DNA of 8,538 nucleotides from Synergistaceae bacterium. Its GTDB lineage: Bacteria; Synergistota; Synergistia; Synergistales; Synergistaceae. The first letter of the stretch is position 1. Each line of letters starts with the position of its first letter. The notes under the pieces were generated by a model. That model was given only the letters and a program-made list of their open reading frames with translations, was not told the origin of the DNA and did no database searches. The stretch covers positions 1 to 8,538 of the forward strand of contig JAQVPO010000048.1 in the NCBI GenBank assembly GCA_028702015.1. Reading direction: 5' to 3'. Shown here one piece after another: positions 1 to 5,792 of this stretch. Made by a program: the position numbers and the translations under genes.

Positions 1-504
1 ATCGAAGACAAAGAGAAAAGCAGGGTACAAATATACACCGGCAACGGCAAAGGCAAGAGTACTGCAGCTTTCGGGCTTGCTATGCGTACTGCAGGGTACG
101 GAGGAAAGGTCTTCGTTATTCAGTTTCAAAAAGCCTGGCAGTGCGGTGAACATGAGAGCGCAAAAAAACTTGGGATAACAGTGATCCAGTGCTCAGAAGG
201 CCGCTGCGGCACTCCCTGCGCTGCACCGTGTCCGCTGTTCGTGAAAGCAGTTAGTATTCTGAATGACTGTGATGCAGATCTTCTTGTCCTTGACGAAGTA
301 ATGGCAGGGATGGCACATGGCTGTATCTCTATTGATGAGGTACATCTTCTGCTTGATGCGCGGAACGACAAAACAGAGCTTGTGATGACCGGACGCGACG
401 CACCTGAAGAACTTAGAGCACGGGCGGATCTTGTTACAGAAATGAAAAAAGTCAAGCATTACTATGACGATGGTCTTCTTGCGCGTAGAGGGATAGAATA
501 TTAA
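1..504 (+). CDS. cobO: Corrinoid (cob(I)alamin-type) adenosyltransferase, CobO/BtuR family, 5'-truncated by window edge
   Basis: The reading frame is open from the first base of the window, so the start codon lies upstream; 167 codons plus the TAA stop are visible. A P-loop, TGNGKGKST (bases 37-63), sits about 13 codons in, as expected near the N-terminus of this family, so only a few residues are probably missing. Further hallmarks are IQF (117-125), the Walker B-like LLVLDEV segment (about 280-300), VMTGRDAPEEL (about 382-414) and the C-terminal KHYYDDGLLARRGIEY. The family transfers the adenosyl group of ATP to Co(I) of cobyrinic acid a,c-diamide or other corrinoids in the cytosol. It lies upstream of cobQ and cbiA, which fits a de novo or salvage cobalamin cluster. 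An oddity is a segment with four cysteines in 14 residues, CSEGRCGTPCAAPC (about 190-231). Confidence 0.9.
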   Translation: MEDKEKSRVQIYTGNGKGKSTAAFGLAMRTAGYGGKVFVIQFQKAWQCGEHESAKKLGITVIQCSEGRCGTPCAAPCPLFVKAVSILNDCDADLLVLDEVMAGMAHGCISIDEVHLLLDARNDKTELVMTGRDAPEELRARADLVTEMKKVKHYYDDGLLARRGIEY

Positions 505-610
505 AACTCTCCAAAGAGAGGGCGTCTGGTCAAATTATGACTGAAATAACATTGTATAAGCTACAGGGCATTATTAAAAAATTAATGTCACCAGCAGAGG
601 TGAGCTAAAA
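505..610 (+). other. Short intergenic spacer cobO-cobQ
   Basis: This 106-base spacer has no convincing ORF. It contains a small perfect stem, CTCTC-CAAA-GAGAG (507-520), but no T-run follows, so it is not a terminator. No cobalamin riboswitch hallmarks were recognised. Co-transcription of cobO with cobQ is therefore plausible but not shown. Confidence 0.5.
596..604 (+). promoter_or_regulatory. Ribosome binding site of cobQ
   Basis: AGAGGTGAG lies 6 bases before the ATG at 611. It supports that ATG as the start of cobyric acid synthase. Confidence 0.75.
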
Positions 611-2131
611 ATGAAAAATTGCACAGGTATAATGATACAGGGAACATCCAGCGATGCTGGCAAGAGCTTTATCACCACGGCACTATGCCGAATATTTTCA
701 GATATGGGCTACTCAGTATGCCCTTTTAAATCTCAGAATATGTCGAACAACTCCTGCGTTACACCGGACGGACTTGAGATGGGAAGAGCCCAGGGAGTAC
801 AGGCTGAGGCGGCGCGCATCGAGCCTCAGGTATATATGAACCCGATACTGCTCAAGCCGCGCAAAGATACATCTTCAGAGATTGTCCTGATGGGTAAAAT
901 CTTTGACGCGCCATGCGACAAGAACTATTACCGCAACTTTACCATGAGCAAGGGACTTGAAACTTTACGCGATGCACTTGCACTTATTGATGATAAATAT
1001 GAAGTAATGGTATGCGAGGGTGCTGGCAGCCCTGCAGAAATAAACCTTAACTCAGCCGAGATCGTCAACATGCGTGTTGCAAGAGAGGCTGATATTCCGG
1101 TACTGCTTGTTGCTGATGTAGACCGCGGAGGTTCAATTGCATCCGTAGTAGGAACTCTTGAACTGCTTGGCGAAGACCGCCGTAATGTAAAGGGGATCAT
1201 CTTCAATAAATTCCGCGGGGATATCTCACTTTTTGAGGATGCAGTGAAATTTACAGAGGAAAAGACAGGAATAAAAGTGGTTGGTGTGATGCCGTGGCTC
1301 GCGGATATTGTCATCGAGGGAGAGGACGTCATGAGCATAAACTGGCATAGGAGCAAAAACAGCGATTCTGATGAAAAACATCGTATTGGTGTTGTAAAAC
1401 TGCCCCGTATTTCAAACCATACTGATATTGAGGCTTTTCGTTTCGAACTTGACGTTGATATCATAGAGATATCCTCCCCTGCCGATATTGCACAGCTTGA
1501 TGCTCTTCTCCTTCCAGGAACAAAAAGTACTGTACTTGACATGAAATACCTGATTGATTCAGGGATCGCAGATGGAATACGTACCTTCTATAAAAACGGA
1601 GGCACAGTTTACGGCATATGCGGCGGCTACCAGATGATGGGCGAAAAGATAGACGACCAGTTCTACCGTGACAACGAGAAGATATCTGCAATAGAGGGTC
1701 TGGGCCTCCTGCCGGCAGCTACGGCATTCAGCAATGAAAAGACCACTGTACGCCGCAGAGGACGGACGATACATCCATACTTCAAGGATGGGATACCTGT
1801 TGACGGTTATGAGATACATTTAGGGGAAACATTGCAGACAGGCAATACAGAGAACTTCTCTATGCTCTTTGAACTTGACGGCAGACCCGACGGGCTGGCT
1901 GACACTGATATCCGTGCGGCGGGCAGCTATCTCCACAACGTATTTCATAATGACATATTCCGCTCCGTGTGGCTTAACCGCCTGCGCAGGATCCGCAGAA
2001 TTCCGGAGCGGGAGGCAGTTTCAACAGCAACCGCCAAAGAGGCAGCATACGACAGTCTTGCGGCATATGCAAGAGAAAATCTTGATATAAACTATATCGT
2101 CAAGGAGATAATGCACCTTGAGCCGCGCTGA
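611..2131 (+). CDS. cobQ: Cobyric acid synthase (glutamine-dependent amidotransferase)
   Basis: A protein of 506 residues, the usual length for CobQ/CbiP. The family uses ATP and glutamine to amidate the b, d, e and g side chains of adenosylcobyrinic acid a,c-diamide, giving adenosylcobyric acid. The N-terminal dethiobiotin-synthetase-like domain opens with a P-loop (IQGTSSDAGKS, about residues 9-19). The family blocks PFKSQNMSNNS, GRAQGVQAEA and MNPILLKP follow. The C-terminal class-I-like glutaminase domain carries the nucleophile Cys337 in YGICGGYQMMG. His403 lies in GYEIHLGET, and the probable catalytic His442 is in GSYLHNVFH. The start is the ATG preceded by a good Shine-Dalgarno site. 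Its 3' end overlaps cbiA by 14 bases, so the two are almost certainly co-transcribed. The anaerobic-pathway name cbiP would be equally apt. Confidence 0.96.
   Translation: MKNCTGIMIQGTSSDAGKSFITTALCRIFSDMGYSVCPFKSQNMSNNSCVTPDGLEMGRAQGVQAEAARIEPQVYMNPILLKPRKDTSSEIVLMGKIFDAPCDKNYYRNFTMSKGLETLRDALALIDDKYEVMVCEGAGSPAEINLNSAEIVNMRVAREADIPVLLVADVDRGGSIASVVGTLELLGEDRRNVKGIIFNKFRGDISLFEDAVKFTEEKTGIKVVGVMPWLADIVIEGEDVMSINWHRSKNSDSDEKHRIGVVKLPRISNHTDIEAFRFELDVDIIEISSPADIAQLDALLLPGTKSTVLDMKYLIDSGIADGIRTFYKNGGTVYGICGGYQMMGEKIDDQFYRDNEKISAIEGLGLLPAATAFSNEKTTVRRRGRTIHPYFKDGIPVDGYEIHLGETLQTGNTENFSMLFELDGRPDGLADTDIRAAGSYLHNVFHNDIFRSVWLNRLRRIRRIPEREAVSTATAKEAAYDSLAAYARENLDINYIVKEIMHLEPR
2102..2108 (+). promoter_or_regulatory. 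Ribosome binding site deciding the TTG start of cbiA
   Basis: AAGGAGA sits inside the end of cobQ, 9 bases before the TTG at 2118. The nearby ATG at 2111 is in the cobQ frame and is not usable, so this site supports the TTG start and a 14-base gene overlap. Confidence 0.75.
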
Positions 2132-3488
2132 ACGTCCGCGTCTGGTCATTGCCGCTGTGCACAGCAGCAGCGGCAAAACAACGATAACCGGCGGGATCAT
2201 TGCTGCACTCACTGCCGCTGGCCTGCGGGTACATCCCTATAAAGTAGGCCCCGATTACATAGATCCTGGCTATCTGGGACTTGCTGCCGGATCAAGAGCT
2301 GACAACCTTGATACATGGCTGACGGATGAAGCTGTTATGAAAAGGATCTTTGTCTCTGCCTCAAAAGATGCTGATATCTCAGTAATTGAAGGCGTCATGG
2401 GGCTGTATGACGGCGGACAGAACGGGATAAGCAGTACGGCACAGATCGCCAGGGTCCTCAATGCTCCGGTACTGCTTGTAATAGACGTCCGCTCAATGGG
2501 CGAAAGCGCTGCTGCAGTAGCAAAAGGTTTCCGTGACTATGACAGGTCAGTCGATATCAGAGGGGTTATAATAAACCGCTATGGCTCCGACAGCCACAAA
2601 AATATGGTCTGTGAAGCAATAGAGCGTATAGGTATCCCTGTTCTGGGAGCTGTTCCGCGCAATAAAGAGGCAGAGGTCCGTGAACGCCATCTTGGTCTGC
2701 TGCCTGTTGAGGAGAATAACAGCCGCGAACATAATGAAAAAATCAGAATGATGATAGAGCCTGCCGTAAACCTGGAAGCGATCATAAAAATCGCGAGAAG
2801 TGCGCCGGCTCTTGAAGAAGGATCGATCATAAGCCAGCAATCTGATAAAAAAGTAAAAATAGCAGTTGCCCGTGATGAAGCATTTTCCTTTTACTATCCT
2901 GAAAGTATCGCAGCTGTGGAGGCTGCGGGGGCTGAGATGATATATTTTAGCCCCCTCCATGATGAAAGTATTCCCGAATGCCACGGTCTCATATTTGGCG
3001 GAGGCTTTCCGGAGGTATTTGCTGCACAGCTTGCAGCAAACCTTTCGATGAAAGGATCGATATCGCGGGCAGCTAAACGCGGTATGCCTGTCTATGCTGA
3101 GTGCGGCGGATTCATGTATCTTACAAATGAAATAATTGACTTTGACGGCAGACTGCATAAAATGACAGGGCTGATCCCTATGAGCTGTAAAATGAATGAC
3201 AGTATGCGGACAGTCGGCTACGTTACTGCCGAAGCGCTTGATGATAATATCATCGCTGTTAAGGGTGAGAAGCTTCGCGGACACGAATTTCATTTTTCAA
3301 CTGCAGAGCCAGAAGGTCCGATCCAATATGCTTTCGAATTCACGAAAAACAGAACGCAGGAAAAATACACTGCTGGTTTTGCCAGTGACAATATTCTGGG
3401 CTCCTACCTCCACCTTCATTTTGCCGGGTTTCCGAAAGCTGCAGAGAGGCTTGTCGATAGATGTTTAAAATATAAAAATAGACTCTGA
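2118..3488 (+). CDS. cbiA: Cobyrinate a,c-diamide synthase (glutamine-hydrolysing)
   Basis: A protein of 456 residues, typical for CbiA/CobB. The enzyme uses ATP and glutamine to amidate carboxylates c and a of cobyrinic acid (or of hydrogenobyrinic acid in the aerobic route). The N-terminal ATP-binding domain shows SSSGKTTITGGI (about residues 16-27), then YKVGPDYIDPGYL and the family signature VMGLYDG. The C-terminal glutaminase domain has nucleophile Cys329 in YAECGGFMYL, GHEFHFS, and His432 in GSYLHLHF. The Cys position is very close to that of characterised CbiA enzymes. Translation starts at TTG within the cobQ end, supported by AAGGAGA upstream. The overlap suggests translational coupling to cobQ, even though CbiA acts earlier in the pathway. 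I cannot tell the CbiA from the CobB substrate class by sequence alone. Confidence 0.95.
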   Translation: MSRAERPRLVIAAVHSSSGKTTITGGIIAALTAAGLRVHPYKVGPDYIDPGYLGLAAGSRADNLDTWLTDEAVMKRIFVSASKDADISVIEGVMGLYDGGQNGISSTAQIARVLNAPVLLVIDVRSMGESAAAVAKGFRDYDRSVDIRGVIINRYGSDSHKNMVCEAIERIGIPVLGAVPRNKEAEVRERHLGLLPVEENNSREHNEKIRMMIEPAVNLEAIIKIARSAPALEEGSIISQQSDKKVKIAVARDEAFSFYYPESIAAVEAAGAEMIYFSPLHDESIPECHGLIFGGGFPEVFAAQLAANLSMKGSISRAAKRGMPVYAECGGFMYLTNEIIDFDGRLHKMTGLIPMSCKMNDSMRTVGYVTAEALDDNIIAVKGEKLRGHEFHFSTAEPEGPIQYAFEFTKNRTQEKYTAGFASDNILGSYLHLHFAGFPKAAERLVDRCLKYKNRL

Positions 3489-3554
3489 ATATTCATCCCC
3501 TTTTTCTTTGCTCAAAATAAGCCATAGGGATCCAGATTTTTTATGACTGGTGTG

Positions 3555-3588
3555 TGCAATGGCTTCAATTTCCAGTTTGCAATTTTTT
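3555..3588 (+). terminator. Weak candidate intrinsic terminator after the cob cluster
   Basis: TGCAATGG (3555-3562) can pair with CCA (3572-3574) and TTGCA (3577-3581), leaving a two-base bulge and a nine-base loop. One A and then six Ts (3583-3588) follow. Only about half of the pairs are G-C, and an alternative pairing (ACTGG with CCAGT) competes, so the call is tentative. Confidence 0.35.
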
Positions 3589-3613
3589 ACTGAAATGTTA
3601 CATTAAATATACA
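3586..3613 (+). promoter_or_regulatory. Weak candidate promoter for the EAL-CBS-GGDEF gene
   Basis: TTTACT (3586-3591) and TATACA (3608-3613) are 16 bases apart, each matching four of six sigma-70 consensus bases. TTGCAA (3577) with TACATT (3599) is an equally weak alternative. The region is A+T-rich and lies 65 bases before the chosen start, so a promoter here is likely, but the exact boxes are uncertain. Confidence 0.3.
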
Positions 3614-3665
3614 TTTCCAATATGCCGTGCTGATAAACTGAAGAGAATTTCAGTATATGCGGGAT

Positions 3666-3671
3666 GGAGGG
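3666..3671 (+). promoter_or_regulatory. Ribosome binding site favouring the TTG start at 3678
   Basis: GGAGGG lies 6 bases before TTG 3678. The upstream in-frame ATG at 3657 has only a weak AAGAGA, 10 bases before it. The strong site therefore points to the TTG as the true start. Confidence 0.7.
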
Positions 3672-3677
3672 ATCGAT

Positions 3678-5471
3678 TTGACGGCTAATGATGCAGAAAT
3701 AACAAATGAACTGAGATTTTTACTGGACTACATCATAAAAAACGAAAAGATCAAAACGGTCTTTCAGCCTATAATATCCTTAAGGGACGGCAGTATACTG
3801 GGACATGAAGCACTAAGCAGGATAACATATGAATGTAAAATCAAAAATGCAGAGATGCTTTTTCATGTGGCGGAGAAATTCAACCGTTTATGGTCCCTTG
3901 ATCTTCTTTGCAGGACAAAAGCGCTTGAGGCTGCCTTTGAATTTATGATCCCCCCGTACAGCAAAAAACTTTTTATTAATGTAAACCCAAATATAATAAA
4001 CTATGAAACGTATAAAAAGGGTTTCACCAGATCCTTTCTCGAACAGCACGACATTGCATCTGAAAATGTTATTTTTGAGATCACTGAGAAAAATGTCATA
4101 ATGGATCTGAAGGGATTCATCGCTACGATCAACAACTATAAAAACCAGAATTTTAAAATAGCCATCGATGACGGAGGCGCCGGATACTCGGGCCTTAACC
4201 TGATCAGCGATATACGCCCCAACTATCTTAAGCTTGATATGAAACTGATCCGCAATATAAATTCCGACAGGATGAAATATGCGCTTGTAAAAGGCATGGT
4301 CGAGTTCTCGAAAGAGTCAAACGTTTCTCTTATAGCTGAAGGCATAGAAACTTATGAGGAGCTGGACACACTGGCCAGCCTCGAAGTGCCTTATGGTCAG
4401 GGATATATTATTCAGAGACCCAATGAACGCATACTGGAAATCGCCCCTGAAGTTCTCCAGGCACTGAAGGCTATAAATCTGAAGAAAAACCACATTTTAC
4501 AGAATTCAGTATCCAGCCTATATATCAACAACCTTTCAATACATGCCGGAACTGTTTCACCAGATGAAGTCATAGCAGATGTTTATGATAAATTTAAAAG
4601 AGATCAGAAATGTTTCGGCCTATGCATAGTTGAAGACGGCTGCCCTATCGGGATCATATCCCGCGAAAAAATGGCTGTAAGGTTAAGCGGGCAGTATGGA
4701 TTCACACTGAACGCGAGGAGGCCGATCTCCGAGATAATGGATAAGGAATTTCTTTCTGTCGACCATAAAACGCCTGTCAGTATAGTATCTTCGACAGCGA
4801 TGTCCAGGCCAAACGATAAAACATATGATTTTATAGTGATCACTGAAGAAGGGAAATACTCCGGAGTAGTTACAATTAAAGAACTGCTGATGAAAACCAC
4901 AGAACTGGAAGTATCAACGGCCAAAAACCAGAATCCACTGACGGGGCTTCCGGGGAATCAGACTATTGAAAGACGGCTTGATCACACATTATCTTCTGAA
5001 GATCAGTACAGTGTAGCTTACATTGATATTGACAACTTCAAGGCATACAATGATGTTTACGGGTTTGAAAAGGGAGACCTCGTAATAAAGCTTCTGGCGG
5101 ACATACTTCTTTCAGCCTTGCGCAGCAGTGCATTCATAGGACACGTAGGCGGTGACGACTTTCTGGTTATCTTCAGCAGCCATGTAACCGAGTCATTTTT
5201 CGATGAGATCAGAATAGATTTCGAACGCAGTGTTTTGTCTCTTTATAATAAGACAGATGTAGAAAATGGCTATGTGAGAACATATAACAGGCATGGTGAA
5301 ATGGAAGAATTTCCACTGCTTACGCTTACTGCTGTACTGGTTAATAATATAGAACACAATTTCAGTGACAGATTCCAGCTGACAGAGACTTTGGCTTCAC
5401 TTAAGAAGAGGGCTAAAGAGAATAAGTCAGGAAGGCCAGTAAAAACGGAAAAAATATCATCTGTATGCTGA
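3678..5471 (+). CDS. EAL-CBS-CBS-GGDEF protein, probable c-di-GMP phosphodiesterase with altered GGDEF domain
   Basis: A 597-residue protein from TTG 3678 (604 if the ATG at 3657 is used). It has no signal peptide or membrane segment, so it should be cytosolic. The EAL domain (about residues 25-265) hydrolyses cyclic di-GMP in this family. All key residues appear present: Glu44 (HEALSR), Asn101 (INVNP), Glu134 (FEITE), Asp164-Asp165 (IDDGGAGYSGL), Lys185 (YLKLD), Glu221 (AEGIE) and Gln241 (GQGY). The usual DDFGTG loop reads DDGGAG. A CBS-pair region follows (about 284-410), a likely nucleotide-sensing module. The GGDEF domain (about 415-590) keeps DIDNFKAYND and YGFEKGD, but its signature is GGDDF (491-495). 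The upstream inhibitory-site pattern RxxD reads RSSA. Cyclase activity is therefore doubtful. The gene appears to stand alone between the cob cluster and the riboswitch unit. Confidence 0.9.
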   Translation: MTANDAEITNELRFLLDYIIKNEKIKTVFQPIISLRDGSILGHEALSRITYECKIKNAEMLFHVAEKFNRLWSLDLLCRTKALEAAFEFMIPPYSKKLFINVNPNIINYETYKKGFTRSFLEQHDIASENVIFEITEKNVIMDLKGFIATINNYKNQNFKIAIDDGGAGYSGLNLISDIRPNYLKLDMKLIRNINSDRMKYALVKGMVEFSKESNVSLIAEGIETYEELDTLASLEVPYGQGYIIQRPNERILEIAPEVLQALKAINLKKNHILQNSVSSLYINNLSIHAGTVSPDEVIADVYDKFKRDQKCFGLCIVEDGCPIGIISREKMAVRLSGQYGFTLNARRPISEIMDKEFLSVDHKTPVSIVSSTAMSRPNDKTYDFIVITEEGKYSGVVTIKELLMKTTELEVSTAKNQNPLTGLPGNQTIERRLDHTLSSEDQYSVAYIDIDNFKAYNDVYGFEKGDLVIKLLADILLSALRSSAFIGHVGGDDFLVIFSSHVTESFFDEIRIDFERSVLSLYNKTDVENGYVRTYNRHGEMEEFPLLTLTAVLVNNIEHNFSDRFQLTETLASLKKRAKENKSGRPVKTEKISSVC

Positions 5472-5586
5472 ATCTGGTTTTAAGCAGGCAAGCACCGCCT
5501 CTGCCTGACTCCCAGACAGGTTTGCTTCAGCAGCTGTAAAAAGGAAAGACAGGATATATAAATCAGAACAGTCACTTCTGTTATAC
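5472..5586 (+). other. Intergenic stretch with possible stem-loops, no gene seen
   Basis: No ORF is supported here. CAGGCA (5485-5490) can pair with TGCCTG (5502-5507), CCTG (5504-5507) with CAGG (5517-5520), and AAGCA (5482-5486) with TGCTT (5523-5527). No T-run follows any of these, so they do not make an intrinsic terminator for the upstream gene. Any transcript end here is unidentified. Confidence 0.4.
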
Positions 5587-5615
5587 TTGACAGCGTATTT
5601 GATGTTTCGTATAGT
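5587..5615 (+). promoter_or_regulatory. Sigma-70 promoter of the fluoride riboswitch-mutS-like operon
   Basis: A perfect -35 box TTGACA (5587-5592) is separated by exactly 17 bases from TATAGT (5610-5615), which matches five of six -10 bases. The predicted transcription start is near 5622. That leaves about 30 bases before the aptamer and a 5' leader of about 170 bases before the first MutS-like gene. The position is ideal for a transcriptional riboswitch. Confidence 0.8.
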
Positions 5616-5651
5616 TACTGCGTAACGATTTTAAAAATTATTCTATAATTT

Positions 5652-5710
5652 CGGGAATGAAGTTTCCCCTGGCTCTTGCCATAAATGCTTTTAAGCTGAT
5701 GACTTCTGCA
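5652..5710 (+). promoter_or_regulatory. Fluoride riboswitch aptamer (crcB motif RNA)
   Basis: The architecture matches the crcB-motif fluoride aptamer. Stem GGGAA (5653-5657) pairs with TTCCC (5664-5668) around loop TGAAGT. The loop bases GAAGT (5659-5663) pair with ACTTC (5702-5706) as the pseudoknot. The conserved joining segment ATAAAT (5681-5686) precedes a short hairpin GCT(T)...AGC (5687-5696), and the conserved TGATG (5697-5701) and TGC (5707-5709) follow. From memory, known aptamers read GGCGA-UGGUGU-UCGCC, AUAAAC-GCUC, then AAUG-ACACC-UAC. Here both the stem and the pseudoknot differ in bases but keep pairing, which is covariation rather than chance. One difference is an extra mini-hairpin TGGC-TCTT-GCCA (5670-5681) in the joining region. 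In this class, ligand binding prevents termination, so the downstream genes should be fluoride-induced. Confidence 0.88.
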
Positions 5711-5734
5711 GGAATATTGCAGTGGTCATTTTTT
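5698..5734 (+). terminator. Riboswitch-controlled intrinsic terminator (expression platform)
   Basis: ATGACT (5699-5704) pairs with GGTCAT (5724-5729) with one G-T pair. After a T-T mismatch, CTGCA (5706-5710) pairs with TTGCAG bases 5718-5722. The loop is about seven bases and the run TTTTTT (5729-5734) follows directly. The 5' arm contains the aptamer's TGATG and the pseudoknot strand ACTTC, so terminator and ligand-bound aptamer are mutually exclusive. It lies between promoter and start codon, so it works as an attenuator rather than an operon end. Confidence 0.87.
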
Positions 5735-5777
5735 ATTGAATATAAAGCTCGATCAGCAAAAAGACGGTAACAATGGC

Positions 5778-5784
5778 AGGAGGG
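5778..5784 (+). promoter_or_regulatory. Ribosome binding site of the first MutS-like gene
   Basis: AGGAGGG lies 8 bases before ATG 5793. The longer in-frame option, TTG 5736, starts just after the terminator T-run and has no Shine-Dalgarno site, so ATG 5793 is preferred. Confidence 0.85.
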
Positions 5785-5792
5785 ATCAAAAG

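Noticed and set aside
505..610. Possible cobalamin riboswitch before cobQ
   Set aside because: At 106 bases the spacer is too short, and the B12-box type sequence is absent.
928..1542. Long minus-strand ORF (204 codons) opposite cobQ
   Set aside because: It is an antisense shadow, rich in Ser/Arg/Thr/Ile with no family motif, lying fully within a well-supported gene. The same applies to the 248-codon minus-strand frame at 2547-3293 inside cbiA.
3489..3656. Possible c-di-GMP riboswitch upstream of the EAL-CBS-GGDEF gene
   Set aside because: I searched for GEMM-like conserved segments and saw none. The region is simple A+T-rich DNA with only weak hairpins.
5485..5507. CAGGCA/TGCCTG stem-loop as terminator of the EAL-CBS-GGDEF gene
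   Set aside because: The stem is only six pairs with an 11-base loop and no T-run follows.
5644..5649. A perfect TATAAT box just before the aptamer
   Set aside because: No acceptable -35 box lies 16-18 bases upstream (CGTAAC at the 17-base position), and no TG extension is present. Transcription from it would start near 5656, inside the first aptamer strand, and would bypass the riboswitch. The 5587-5615 promoter fits far better.
5736..5792. Longer version of the first MutS-like protein starting at TTG 5736
   Set aside because: It begins directly after the terminator T-run without a Shine-Dalgarno site, and its first 19 residues look unlike coding sequence. AGGAGGG precedes ATG 5793 at ideal spacing.
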